DNA of 40,781 bases from Acidimicrobiales bacterium (GTDB lineage Bacteria > Actinomycetota > Acidimicrobiia > Acidimicrobiales > Aldehydirespiratoraceae): contig JAJCXX010000095.1 of NCBI GenBank assembly GCA_029263195.1, positions 1-40,781 of the forward strand, given 5' to 3'. Each line of letters starts with the position of its first letter. Position 1 is the first letter of the stretch. The translations under genes were made by a program, and so were the position numbers. Positions 1-7,265 of this stretch are shown in pieces. The notes under the pieces are model-generated. The model was not told the DNA's origin. It did no database searches and saw nothing but the letters and a program-made list of their open reading frames with translations.

Positions 1-17
1 GCCACAAGAATTGTGGC
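1..17. repeat. perfect inverted repeat at window start
   Basis: GCCACAA (1-7) and TTGTGGC (11-17) are perfect reverse complements separated by GAA. The element lies upstream of the -10 box of the first gene. It could be an operator, the end of an upstream terminator, or an edge effect of the contig; nothing before it is visible. Confidence 0.35.
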
Positions 18-43
18 CCACGCCCACAGATTTCGGAATCGGG

Positions 44-49
44 TAGCGT
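44..49 (+). promoter_or_regulatory. -10 box TAGCGT, leaderless-type
   Basis: TAGCGT lies 8 nt before the GTG at 58, a spacing that puts the transcription start at or next to the start codon. It is one of a dozen similar boxes in the window and is the main reason to prefer the 58 start. No clear -35 box is seen. Confidence 0.45.
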
Positions 50-57
50 CACGCGCT

Positions 58-867
58 GTGGCAGTTGAATTCGATCGCTTCACCGACATGTTCGACATGG
101 CTTCTCATGGACCCGACGCGTGGGTGGGCGAAAGTGCCGACTATCCGTGGGGTCGGGTCTACGGAGGACAGGTTGCAGCACAGGGCCTGTGGGCCGCGGC
201 ACAGACCGTTGATCCCACTTACAGCCCGCATTCGCTGCACGCATATTTCATACGGGGAGGCGACTCGAAGGAACCGATCAGGTTCGAGGTCGACCGCATT
301 CGTGATGGCCGTTCATTCATCACCCGCCGCGTCGTGGCTCGTCAGTCCAACGGCGCGATCCTCAACCTGTCGGCTTCGTTTCAGGCAACCGAGGAAGCGC
401 CCGACGAGACCGCCATCACGATGCCCGAAGGTGTCACGACTCCCGAGGATCTCTCGAGCAGCAACTGGGGCGGGCTGATCGAAAGGCGGCCGGTCGAACG
501 GGATCTGATGCAGGCCCGCACCTGGTTGAGAGTGCGCGGGCCGATCGGCGACGATCCGCTCATGCAGGTTCTCGCTCATACCTATGCCAGCGACGACATC
601 CCCACCGAAGCGGTCGAACTGACCCATCCGCGAGGCCGGCCCGGTCACGAGGACTTCGACGACGAGTATCCCTACATGGGGGCAAGTCTCGACCACTCGG
701 TCTGGTTCCATCGCAGCGCTCCGGCCGATGACTGGGTGCTCCACGACATGAGATCGGTCGGCGTGTACGGATCGCGGGGGTTGGCGCTGGGAGAGATCTG
801 GTCACGAGATGGGACCCACGTGGCAACGATGGTGCAGGAAGTGTTGCTGCGGGAGAACCGAAGGTGA
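58..867 (+). CDS. acyl-CoA thioesterase, TesB-like
   Basis: Predicted acyl-CoA thioesterase II (TesB, double hot-dog fold), which hydrolyses acyl-CoA to free acid and CoA in the cytoplasm. The protein is about 269 aa, close to the family's usual length. The N-terminal repeat carries the stretch RVYGGQVAAQ, the typical TesB FGGQ-like signature, followed by SLHAYFIRGGDS. The C-terminal half contains YMGASLDHSVWFH and a region ending DGTHVATMVQEVLLR, both typical of TesB. GTG at 58 is chosen because of the -10 box 8 nt upstream; an in-frame GTG at 13 would add 15 residues of poor character, and ATG 88 is a shorter option. The stop overlaps the next start by 4 bp, so it is probably co-transcribed with the Nudix gene. 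Physiological substrate is unknown. Confidence 0.88.
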   Translation: MAVEFDRFTDMFDMASHGPDAWVGESADYPWGRVYGGQVAAQGLWAAAQTVDPTYSPHSLHAYFIRGGDSKEPIRFEVDRIRDGRSFITRRVVARQSNGAILNLSASFQATEEAPDETAITMPEGVTTPEDLSSSNWGGLIERRPVERDLMQARTWLRVRGPIGDDPLMQVLAHTYASDDIPTEAVELTHPRGRPGHEDFDDEYPYMGASLDHSVWFHRSAPADDWVLHDMRSVGVYGSRGLALGEIWSRDGTHVATMVQEVLLRENRR

Positions 868-1388
868 CATTCGTTCTGCGTCGGCCGGCGGCCCGCTGTG
901 TAGTCCTGGATCCCCAGAGTCGGGTTTTCCTGATCGCTGCCGAGGATCCCATCGACCCGCGAAAAGATCCGTGGCTCGAGATCCCGGGCGGAGGCATCGG
1001 TTGGGGCGAGGACTCGGGTGAAGCGGCGCTGCGAGAGCTGCACGAGGAGACCGGGCTGAACAACGTCGAGATGGGACCGTGCGTCTGGGTGCAGCAAACC
1101 GAGTACACCTTCGCCGGCTATCAATTCGAGTCAGACGACCGGATCCACGTGGCGTTCTGCGACGGCGGCGAATACAACCCGCAGGGACTGGAGGCGCTCG
1201 AGGCGGCCGCCTTCATGGGGGCCCGTTGGTGGACGTTGTCGGAGCTCACGGCGAGCCCGATACCCACCGTGCCGGTGAGGTTGCTCGAGTTTCTTCCGGC
1301 GATCATGGCCGGCGACCTACCGTCCGAGCCGATCGACATCACTCCTCCGCCTCACCTGGGAGGCCGGATCACCCCGGCCGACCTCTGA
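864..1388 (+). CDS. Nudix hydrolase
   Basis: A 174-aa Nudix-fold hydrolase. The complete Nudix box is present at residues 43-65: G43, E49, then R57-E58 and E61-E62-T63-G64-L65, matching GX5EX7REUXEEXGU, the Mg2+-binding catalytic helix. The residues before it (RCVVLDPQSR, VFLI) form the usual first strands. The GTG start overlaps the thioesterase TGA in a GTGA, so translation is coupled. Its 3' end overlaps the convergent TetR gene by 20 bp. Substrate cannot be read from the sequence; pairing with a thioesterase is compatible with CoA or nucleotide-diphosphate housekeeping, but that is inference. Confidence 0.9.
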   Translation: MTFVLRRPAARCVVLDPQSRVFLIAAEDPIDPRKDPWLEIPGGGIGWGEDSGEAALRELHEETGLNNVEMGPCVWVQQTEYTFAGYQFESDDRIHVAFCDGGEYNPQGLEALEAAAFMGARWWTLSELTASPIPTVPVRLLEFLPAIMAGDLPSEPIDITPPPHLGGRITPADL

Positions 1389-1953
1389 GACCCGACCAGG
1401 CCAGATCGGCGACGCGGCTGGCGAGTTCTTCGGCGCTACCGCGACGGCCATTGCCAACCCAATGGTGAGCGGTCCGCTCGGCCATTCCGACGATTCCGTG
1501 GCCGAGAACGAGCCGGTCGTCTTCGCTCAGCCCTTCGGTGGTGATGAGAGCCGCCACGAAATCAGCGATGGATCGCTCGACCAGTTCGACCTCGGCCGCA
1601 AACTCCTCGTCGACTCGAACCCCTTCGCCAAAGAGCAACTGAAACTCTTCGGGGCGAGTCCCGACGAAATCGAAGTAGGCGCTGAAACCGCGCTCGACTT
1701 GGGCACGAGGCGAACTGGCGTCGGCGGTGGCCTCGGCAACCATCTCGGTGAGGCGGCGTCCGACCACGTGCAGCAGCTCGAGAAAGAGATCTCGCTTCGA
1801 GGGAAAGTGCTGGTAGAGCACCGGTTTGGTGACACCAGCGTCGGCCGCGACGGCGTCCATGGTCGTCTTCTGGTAGCCGTCGCTCGAGAAAATCCCCATG
1901 GCCGAATCGATGAGTTGAGAACGTCGTTCTGCTGCAGGAAGTCGAATGGCCAC
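1369..1953 (-). CDS. TetR-family transcriptional regulator
   Basis: A 194-aa TetR-type repressor. The N-terminal DNA-binding domain is clear: RRSQLIDSAMGIFSSDGY, then the helix-turn-helix MDAVAADAGVTKPVLYQHF and SKRDLF. The C-terminal ligand domain has no recognisable specificity. I place the start at the GTG at 1953 because TATGGT lies 6 nt in front of it and the residues from there (AIRLPAAERR) fit usual TetR N-termini; a TTG at 1983 would add 10 residues across the promoter. The gene is convergent with the Nudix gene, with a 20-bp 3' overlap. The regulated genes are not evident; the 2-4 kb carbohydrate genes or its own promoter are possible. Confidence 0.9.
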   Translation of the reverse strand: MAIRLPAAERRSQLIDSAMGIFSSDGYQKTTMDAVAADAGVTKPVLYQHFPSKRDLFLELLHVVGRRLTEMVAEATADASSPRAQVERGFSAYFDFVGTRPEEFQLLFGEGVRVDEEFAAEVELVERSIADFVAALITTEGLSEDDRLVLGHGIVGMAERTAHHWVGNGRRGSAEELASRVADLAWSGLRGRPG

Positions 1954-1959
1954 GGCGTC

Positions 1960-1965
1960 ACCATA
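1960..1965 (-). promoter_or_regulatory. -10 box TATGGT of the TetR gene
   Basis: On the minus strand TATGGT is followed by 6 nt and then GTG (1953-1951), the leaderless spacing seen repeatedly in this window. It lies inside the longer TTG-started reading and therefore argues for the shorter protein. Confidence 0.45.
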
Positions 1966-1994
1966 CTCAGCGAGGTCGGTCAATCCCTGACTGT

Positions 1995-2261
1995 TCAGCT
2001 GATGTCGCGGCCGTGCTCCAAGTCGTCCCTGGTGGCGGCCTTCACCGCGTAGCCGGCGATGATCGCAGGAGCCAGCACGATGGAGCCGGCGATGACCGAA
2101 CCGATCACGATGCTCGCCACCGTGTCGTTGAAGTCGATGGCGAAACCGAGGATGAAGCCGACGATCGCCACGCCGAACAGGCTGTAGCCGATTCGCTGCC
2201 CAAGATCAGCGAGCTTTGACGCCCTGGCTCTCTTGATCAGCACCGGGTCGGTTGGTGTCAT
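1995..2261 (-). CDS. small two-helix membrane protein
   Basis: Unrecognised 88-aa protein. Residues about 20-45 (IGYSLFGVAIVGFILGFAI) and 50-72 (VASIVIGSVIAGSIVLAPAII) are two hydrophobic membrane segments. A basic N-terminus (LIKRARASKLADLG) suggests the N-terminus is cytoplasmic, and a charged tail follows (KAATRDDLEHGRDIS). The ATG at 2261 is preceded by AAGGA with 5-nt spacing, which decides the start. It lies 40 bp downstream of the glycosyltransferase on the same strand and is probably co-transcribed with it. Such proteins are common in Acidimicrobiia genomes but I cannot assign a function. Confidence 0.7.
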   Translation of the reverse strand: MTPTDPVLIKRARASKLADLGQRIGYSLFGVAIVGFILGFAIDFNDTVASIVIGSVIAGSIVLAPAIIAGYAVKAATRDDLEHGRDIS

Positions 2262-2301
2262 CGGATTCCTTGCTGATCGACACCGTGTCGATCCGCCGGG
2301 G

Positions 2302-3342
2302 TCATGGCAACCAACCGGCTTCGTCGAGAAGAGAGCGTATGGCTTCCTCCATCGATTCGAGAGAGAAGTGTTCGATCGCCACTCGGCGGTTGTGGTCGAC
2401 CACGGCTGGATCGGGCTCACGCAACCAGTCGATCAGTGGAGCAGGATCGTCGGTTGGCATCCACTGGAATCCGAGTCGAAGCAGCTCTTCGGCCACCGGG
2501 TAGCGGTTCACAGCGGCGGGCACGCGATGGATGGCGGCTTCGATCGGCGGGTTACCGAACCCCTCCCATACGGACGGGAACACCACGGCATCGGCGGCCC
2601 GGTACAAGTCGGCGGCTCCCGCCGACGGAGTTCCTCTCACGACCCGGCACGACGCGGCGCGCAGGACCCGCCGGAGTTCGTCGTCGTAGCCATCCTCGGC
2701 TTCGCCCCACAGCCAGTAGGTTGCTCCGACCTGCCCGGCGAGCTTCACTGCGGCCGGTACATCCTTGCGTGGAATGGCTCTCACAGGATGGGCGAGGAGC
2801 CTCTCATCGGGATCAACCCCGAGCCACTGGCGAACCTCTGAGCTGTCCCCGTCGCTGGTGGAGGTCGGGAAGCCGTTGTAGATGCAGGTCGAGTCGAACC
2901 CCCGGTCGGACATCTCCGCGACGGTCAGGCGGTTGATCGTCACGTGCCTCCACGACCGGTCGTGCGGTGGAAGTTCCGTGATGTGAGCGAATCGCGACCG
3001 CTGCCACGGTGGATCGTGATGGTGCAGGATCGCCGATCGACCCGCCAGAACCTGAGCCGTCGCGTGCGAGGCCGCAAGATTGAGAGGGATCGAGCAGAGA
3101 TTCTCGACCACCACGAGGTCGGTACCGGCGAGGACATCGTCGAGCTCCGATCTCAGACTGCCATCGTTCGGGTCCGTGGCCCCGATCGCCAGTCCGGGTA
3201 CCGTCCGGTCGACTGGTCCTTCGCCGGCGACTGTCACGACATCGAACCCGATGTTGGTCATGGCACGCTGCCAGTTTCGGGCCACCACCGACACGCCGTC
3301 GGTCAAACCGAGTCGAAACGAGACGAAGGCGCACGTTGGCAT
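2302..3342 (-). CDS. GT4-type glycosyltransferase
   Basis: A 346-aa GT-B fold glycosyltransferase, group 1 (GT4-like). The N-terminus reads FVSFRLGLTDGVSVVARNW, where the glycine-rich acceptor-side loop of GT4 enzymes lies. The C-terminal donor domain shows ADAVVFPSVWEGFGNPPIEAAIH, the diagnostic E-G-F-G-x-P-x-x-E-A motif binding the nucleotide-sugar. The middle stretch LLAHPVRAIPRKDVP resembles the GT4 hinge (basic residues R and K that contact the diphosphate). ATG 3342 is the only start that keeps the first strand. It is divergent from a MGH/GH63-like glycosidase, so an alpha-glucoside or compatible solute may be made by one and degraded by the other; that link is inference. Sugar specificity is unknown. 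Confidence 0.85.
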   Translation of the reverse strand: MPTCAFVSFRLGLTDGVSVVARNWQRAMTNIGFDVVTVAGEGPVDRTVPGLAIGATDPNDGSLRSELDDVLAGTDLVVVENLCSIPLNLAASHATAQVLAGRSAILHHHDPPWQRSRFAHITELPPHDRSWRHVTINRLTVAEMSDRGFDSTCIYNGFPTSTSDGDSSEVRQWLGVDPDERLLAHPVRAIPRKDVPAAVKLAGQVGATYWLWGEAEDGYDDELRRVLRAASCRVVRGTPSAGAADLYRAADAVVFPSVWEGFGNPPIEAAIHRVPAAVNRYPVAEELLRLGFQWMPTDDPAPLIDWLREPDPAVVDHNRRVAIEHFSLESMEEAIRSLLDEAGWLP

Positions 3343-3352
3343 GCAGGACACG

Positions 3353-4531
3353 ATGCCCGATAGCGGCGATGACCACACCCCAGAGAAGCTTCGGCGTCTC
3401 GTTCGCGCCACGCTTGATTCGGCCTGGGTCGACCTCGGATACACCGCGCCGAATCTCGATGTCTACCCGTGGCTCTGGTTGTGGGACAGCTGCTTTCACG
3501 CCATCTTGTGGGCCGAGCTGGGAGTCCCCGAAAGGGCGTTGCGCGAACTCGAGTCGGTGTTGGCGGCCCAGGATTCGTCGGGCTTCGTTCCCCACATGGG
3601 CTACCAGCGCGATCCTGATCGATCGTCGGAGATCTGGGGCCGCAGGGGGTCGTCGTCGATCACCCAGCCGCCGATCTACGGCCACGCTGTCGCCGAGTTG
3701 GTTCGTCGTGGGATCACGGTCCCGGAGTCTCTCGTTGAGAAGGCTGCGCTCGGACTGGAATTCCTGCTGAAGCACCGCCGGCGCAGGCTCGATGGGCTGA
3801 TCACCGTGGTCCACCCTTGGGAGAGTGGCTGCGACGATTCGCCCCGCTGGGACGACATGTGTCCCGGCGACGAGTTCGAACTTCACCGGTGGCGCGACAA
3901 AAAGATGGACCTTCTGCCCGGAATCGAGAGAGGTCCGGTCGGGGAGCCGATCAGCAATCCTCAGTTCGATGTCGCCCCGGTTTCCTTCAACGCGCTGATC
4001 GCGTGGAACGTACGAGAGTTGGCCACGGTCGGCAGCGATCACCTCGTAGCAGAGGCCGATGAGTTGGCGCAGGCGATCGACACTCGATGGTTGCCCGAAG
4101 AACTCACATGGATCGACTCCGGAGCGACCAGCCGAGGTTCGGGCCGGACACGTACTGTCGAAGCATTGCTGCCTCTGTTGGTGTCGGAAAACATGAAGGC
4201 CCGTTCGGCGGCGACAGCTTCACTGGTTGATCCCGCCGCTCACGGGTCGAGGTTCGGGCCTCTCGGCGTGCATCGTCAGGAGCCATCGTTCTCTCCCGAT
4301 CAGTACTGGCGTGGGCCGGTGTGGCCTCAGCTCGCCTACCTGCTCTGGGTGGCGACGTCGAAATCCGGTATCAAGGGGGAGTCCGACATCGCCTCGGTGG
4401 TGCGGACCGGCACGGTGGCCGGCGCAGCCGAGTCGGGCATGGCTGAGTATTGGGTCGGCGATTCTGGGGTCGGCTTGGGAGCGATTCCCCAAAGCTGGTC
4501 GGGACTGCCCCTGGCGATGAGAGCCGATTGA
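3353..4531 (+). CDS. GH63/MGH-like glycoside hydrolase
   Basis: An (alpha/alpha)6-barrel glycosidase of the mannosylglycerate/glucosylglycerate hydrolase and GH63 type, about 392 aa. Visible motifs: YPWLWLWDSCFHAILWAELG near the N-terminus (the W-D-S-x-F-H substrate motif), GFVPHMGY, HPWESGCDDSPRWD in the middle (E and D candidate catalytic region) and SPDQYWRGPVWPQLAYLL near the C-terminus (Y-W-R-G-P-V-W-P, diagnostic of MGH1-like enzymes). ATG 3353 is used; ATG 3341 is in frame and would overlap the divergent GT start codon. The last 196 bp are overlapped antisense by the DUF5317 gene. It has no signal peptide and so is likely cytoplasmic. Substrate may be glucosylglycerate or a related alpha-glucoside; not decided by sequence alone. 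Confidence 0.82.
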   Translation: MPDSGDDHTPEKLRRLVRATLDSAWVDLGYTAPNLDVYPWLWLWDSCFHAILWAELGVPERALRELESVLAAQDSSGFVPHMGYQRDPDRSSEIWGRRGSSSITQPPIYGHAVAELVRRGITVPESLVEKAALGLEFLLKHRRRRLDGLITVVHPWESGCDDSPRWDDMCPGDEFELHRWRDKKMDLLPGIERGPVGEPISNPQFDVAPVSFNALIAWNVRELATVGSDHLVAEADELAQAIDTRWLPEELTWIDSGATSRGSGRTRTVEALLPLLVSENMKARSAATASLVDPAAHGSRFGPLGVHRQEPSFSPDQYWRGPVWPQLAYLLWVATSKSGIKGESDIASVVRTGTVAGAAESGMAEYWVGDSGVGLGAIPQSWSGLPLAMRAD

Positions 4532-5079
4532 CCGGACCTGCTCCGGGCCCGCCGCTTGCGCCGGCGCATGCCGTTGGCGATCACATCGGCCAATCCGACC
4601 AGGAGGATCAGGTCGCCGTACGACATGACCTGGCTGGTGAGCCGCACCGGAATCGTGTCGCCGAGTACGGCGAGAATCGTGGAGTCGCCGGTGAGTTCCC
4701 TCGACCCGTTGATGCTCAGGCCGGCGATATCGGCTTCTTCGATCATTTCGGCGTCGACCAGTGCGTCGGCTCGCACTGGGACGGCACCGTTGAGTACTAC
4801 CGGAAGAAGGTTGGCGAAGATTCCGATACCAACCACGACCATGCCGGCCAAGTGGATGTTGCGGAACGCGAAGCCAACGCCGGCAACGATTCCGATGACA
4901 GCGACCAGTGGTGCGACGGCTATGTCGTAGTGGTCGATCGCCAGGCCGCTGCCGATGACCGCCGCCACCAGTAGTGGCGAATTGATCTGCAATCGGCGGA
5001 GCTCCGAGAGATGGCCTCCATTGAACCAGCCAACGGCGATACCGGCGAGAACCGCGACCACCAAGGGTGCGAACGACAT
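4336..5079 (-). CDS. DUF5317 family membrane protein with extended tail
   Basis: A 247-aa membrane protein. It opens with a hydrophobic segment (APLVVAVLAGIAVGW), then GGHLSELRRLQI, two to three further membrane segments (PLLVAAVIGSGLAI, IAVAPLVAVIGIVAGVGFAF, GMVVVGIGIFANLLPVVL), an extracytoplasmic loop, and a last helix with SYGDLILLVGLADVIANGM, typical of the actinobacterial DUF5317 family, whose function is not known. The recognisable domain ends at about residue 180 with a basic stretch RRRKRRARSRSG. The remaining 65 residues, rich in S, P, A and T, are encoded entirely antisense to the end of the glycosidase gene. It is the last gene of a minus-strand group with the sortase and septum-formation lipoprotein, separated by a hairpin-rich 99-bp gap. 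Confidence 0.75.
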   Translation of the reverse strand: MSFAPLVVAVLAGIAVGWFNGGHLSELRRLQINSPLLVAAVIGSGLAIDHYDIAVAPLVAVIGIVAGVGFAFRNIHLAGMVVVGIGIFANLLPVVLNGAVPVRADALVDAEMIEEADIAGLSINGSRELTGDSTILAVLGDTIPVRLTSQVMSYGDLILLVGLADVIANGMRRRKRRARSRSGQSALIARGSPDQLWGIAPKPTPESPTQYSAMPDSAAPATVPVRTTEAMSDSPLIPDFDVATQSR

Positions 5080-5123
5080 ATGGACACCTCTCTCGAATCG
5101 CCGGGACTGCTTCGGGCAACAGT

Positions 5124-5147
5124 ACCGACCGCCCGATTTGGGTCGGT
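5124..5147. terminator. hairpin between lipoprotein and DUF5317 genes
   Basis: ACCGACC (5124-5130) pairs perfectly with GGTCGGT (5141-5147) around a 10-nt loop. It has no U tract. It may be an attenuator or part of the leader of the DUF5317 gene. Confidence 0.35.
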
Positions 5148-5150
5148 GGA

Positions 5151-5177
5151 CTCCGGCCGATGAGTCGCGGCCGGGAG
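5151..5177 (-). terminator. GC-rich hairpin after septum-formation gene
   Basis: CTCC-GGCCG (5151-5159) pairs with CGGCC-GGGAG (5168-5177), a 9-bp stem with one bulged G and an 8-nt loop. It begins immediately after the lipoprotein stop codon on the minus strand. No oligo-U follows, as is common in high-GC actinobacteria. It is a candidate terminator or expression-lowering attenuator before the DUF5317 gene. Confidence 0.45.
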
Positions 5178-5178
5178 G

Positions 5179-5829
5179 TCAGAGTTCCGAGAGCCTCGTT
5201 GGTCCGTCGAGTGGATCACCGTCGCTGCGATGGGCGAAGCAATGAATGCCGCGGTAGCGGGCGACGTCGTCCTCGAAGTTCTCTCGCGTCGGTGTGAGCA
5301 CCTCGATCTCGAGAGCCGACACTTCGTATTGTGTTCCCACCCAGCCCTCGAATTCCACGTAGCAGGACCTCAAGGCGAACTCCGTCATGACCTTCTCGCC
5401 TGGAAAGATCGCCGGAAATCCGACTGGAAATGTGAGTTGGTGAAACACTTCGAATTCGTGGGGCGTATTGCACCCGAGCTTGGTGGTGATGGTGACCGGC
5501 AGTCCGTTCTGGATGTCGCGCAGTTGGTCGAAGCAGTCTCCGAGACCGAGCGTGTATTGGTTGATGATGGCGCCCGGGACGGCGGTTGGGTCGAGTGGTT
5601 CGGTTCGTTGCGTGGTATTCGTCACCGGAACGGTGGTGGTCGTCGAAGTGGCGCCGGCGTCTTCCAGAGCCTGTGCGGCGGCGGCCGCCGGGTCGTCGGT
5701 CGGAGATCCTGAACTGGTCTCGTCGCCCGAGCACGCGGCAGCGAGCAACGCAACGACAACGATGAGGGCTGGTGTCAGCCTTGCTGAAGCCCTCAACCCG
5801 AGCGCTGGCTTCTTGGACGTCTCGGCCAC
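5179..5829 (-). CDS. septum formation family lipoprotein
   Basis: A 216-aa predicted exported lipoprotein with a Septum_form domain. The N-terminus is a lipoprotein signal peptide: basic KK and R residues, hydrophobic TPALIVVVALLAAA, then Cys33 as the lipidation site. A Ser/Thr/Ala/Pro-rich spacer follows (about 34-75). The domain starts at LGDCFDQLRDI and continues with TKLGCNTPHEFEVFHQ, FPGEKV, SCYVEFEGWVG and IHCFAH; the four cysteines (DCF, GCN, SCY, HCF) match the conserved pairs of this family, found in actinobacteria near cell-division and membrane genes. The GTG at 5829 is chosen because TAGCCT lies 7 nt upstream. It follows the sortase gene by 47 bp on the same strand. Confidence 0.85.
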   Translation of the reverse strand: MAETSKKPALGLRASARLTPALIVVVALLAAACSGDETSSGSPTDDPAAAAAQALEDAGATSTTTTVPVTNTTQRTEPLDPTAVPGAIINQYTLGLGDCFDQLRDIQNGLPVTITTKLGCNTPHEFEVFHQLTFPVGFPAIFPGEKVMTEFALRSCYVEFEGWVGTQYEVSALEIEVLTPTRENFEDDVARYRGIHCFAHRSDGDPLDGPTRLSEL

Positions 5830-5836
5830 GCTGACG

Positions 5837-5842
5837 AGGCTA
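5837..5842 (-). promoter_or_regulatory. -10 box TAGCCT of the septum-formation lipoprotein
   Basis: Minus-strand TAGCCT, 7 nt, then GTG (5829-5827). This is the leaderless arrangement, and it implies the lipoprotein has its own promoter in addition to any read-through from the sortase gene. Confidence 0.5.
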
Positions 5843-5876
5843 CGCCAGGCCTCGGTCGTCGGTGCTCGACGCGGCT

Positions 5877-7163
5877 TCAGTAGGCCGGCAAGGCACGGTC
5901 GATCATCTCGAACGAGAACCACATGAAGACCAGAGCCGGGAGCAGACCGGCGAGTCGATACCCAACTCGGCCGAGGGTTCGGGTGGTGCGTTGCTGTCCG
6001 ACTTTGCCCGCACCGATCCAGAAGAACATCGCCCCGAGCATCCACAGCGCTGCGCCGGGTATCGCACCGCGCTCACCGTTGAGTCCGGTGTCGAGATCGG
6101 CGTTGGGTGGCGGGGGTACGTCGAAGGTGCGTTGGATCGTCGTGGACACAGCCTGCGAGGCGACAGGTTGATCGGTTGTGGAAGGCGCCTCGTCCTCGTC
6201 GGCACCGAGGCCGGGGCTCGTCGCAGCCGCCACGAGCGCTTCCGATCGGGCCTGCTCAGCCCAGGTGGGGATGTGGACCGTGTCGCCCACGAGTTCGGCG
6301 GTGACGACGATGCGTTGCCGGGCCGAGAGCTTCGGGTGGCAGGCCGTGAGGGTGATGCGGTTGTCACCGAAATCACCCAGGACCCAGGTCGCGCTCGGCT
6401 TGACGATGATGTGACCGGGTCCGAACTTGTCGACCTGGTCTTCGTAGCCGGGATAGGCGGCGTTCGGATCGAGGACGCGGTAGGTGAACTCGCCTTGCAC
6501 ACCGATGACGGTGATTTCGTCCCCGGGCATCAGTTCGTCGATGCGGTTGAACGGCGCACCGTAGGTGGTGCGGTGACCGGCCACCGCGAAGTTTCCAGCG
6601 TTGCCAGGAAGAACCGTGGAGGGGTAGTGGCCGGGGCCCTTTCTGAGGTCAGCGACGTTGACTCCTCGGACCACGATCTTTTCGACTTCGATGGCCGGGA
6701 TCTCGATGCGGGCGAGTGCGTCGCCGTTCTCGGGGAAGAAGAGGGCCAGGAGATCTGGGTCGTATCCGCCCGGAAGAGTCGAGGTGGTCGTTGGTGCGGC
6801 CGAGACTTCGGACAAGTCGTCGGAAGGATCCGGGGTGGTGTCCGAAGGTGCAGGAGACTGTGTGGTTGTGGTCACCGGAATCTGTGACACCGCTTCCAGT
6901 CGTTGTGCCGCTACCGCGAGATTGTCCTCGAATTGTGACGACAGATCGTTCTGGGCCCGGCGTTCCTGAATGCCGGTTCCCCAGAGCTGATAGGCAACGA
7001 ACAGGAACACCACGAGACCGGCGGTGATGAGTGAGCGGCCGACGGCCCCGAGGATCACGGCCAGTCGGGGAACTTCGGGCGCGACCGTCGGAGGCGCGTC
7101 GTCGAGAAGGGATTCCTCCTGCGACGCGTCGGAGGAGGAAGGCTCCTGCTCTGACTCGGACAT
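5877..7163 (-). CDS. sortase, class E-like, with C-terminal membrane segments
   Basis: A 428-aa membrane-anchored transpeptidase that would link secreted proteins to the cell wall. A cytoplasmic acidic N-terminus (1-30) is followed by a membrane helix (about 43-60), a Thr/Ser/Pro-rich linker (95-135) and the sortase domain (about 145-295). Catalytic residues: His197 in NFAVAGHRTTYGAPF, Cys275 in ITLTACHPKLS and the Arg of SARQR (R284). T-L-T-x-C-H-P is the form seen in class E sortases. C-terminal hydrophobic segments (about 365-385 and 400-422) are an added membrane module. A leaderless -10 box lies 6 nt before the ATG. No substrate with an LAXTG-type sorting signal was recognised in the window. 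Confidence 0.9.
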   Translation of the reverse strand: MSESEQEPSSSDASQEESLLDDAPPTVAPEVPRLAVILGAVGRSLITAGLVVFLFVAYQLWGTGIQERRAQNDLSSQFEDNLAVAAQRLEAVSQIPVTTTTQSPAPSDTTPDPSDDLSEVSAAPTTTSTLPGGYDPDLLALFFPENGDALARIEIPAIEVEKIVVRGVNVADLRKGPGHYPSTVLPGNAGNFAVAGHRTTYGAPFNRIDELMPGDEITVIGVQGEFTYRVLDPNAAYPGYEDQVDKFGPGHIIVKPSATWVLGDFGDNRITLTACHPKLSARQRIVVTAELVGDTVHIPTWAEQARSEALVAAATSPGLGADEDEAPSTTDQPVASQAVSTTIQRTFDVPPPPNADLDTGLNGERGAIPGAALWMLGAMFFWIGAGKVGQQRTTRTLGRVGYRLAGLLPALVFMWFSFEMIDRALPAY

Positions 7164-7169
7164 GGAGGC

Positions 7170-7175
7170 AACCTA
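7170..7175 (-). promoter_or_regulatory. -10 box TAGGTT of the sortase gene
   Basis: Minus-strand TAGGTT, 6 nt, then ATG (7163-7161). It shares the roughly 100-bp divergent intergenic region with the ccmA promoter. Confidence 0.5.
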
Positions 7176-7252
7176 TCGGTCGTGGGAGCCCTGAGGTGAG
7201 CGCCGAGTTGCTGATGTGACACCTTGCCCTGTTGGTATTCGGCCGCTACCGA

Positions 7253-7258
7253 TAGCGT
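7253..7258 (+). promoter_or_regulatory. -10 box TAGCGT of the ccm operon
   Basis: TAGCGT, 7 nt, then the GTG at 7266. A weak TGTTGG sits 17 nt upstream at 7230-7235. As the genes from ccmA to the CcmI-like gene are almost all overlapping, this is the probable promoter of the whole maturation operon. Confidence 0.5.
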
Positions 7259-7265
7259 TTCGGGC

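Noticed and set aside
2813..4042. Long minus-strand reading frame opposite the glycosyltransferase and glycosidase genes
   Set aside because: Arg/Asp-rich shadow of real genes in other frames; no motif or start signal.
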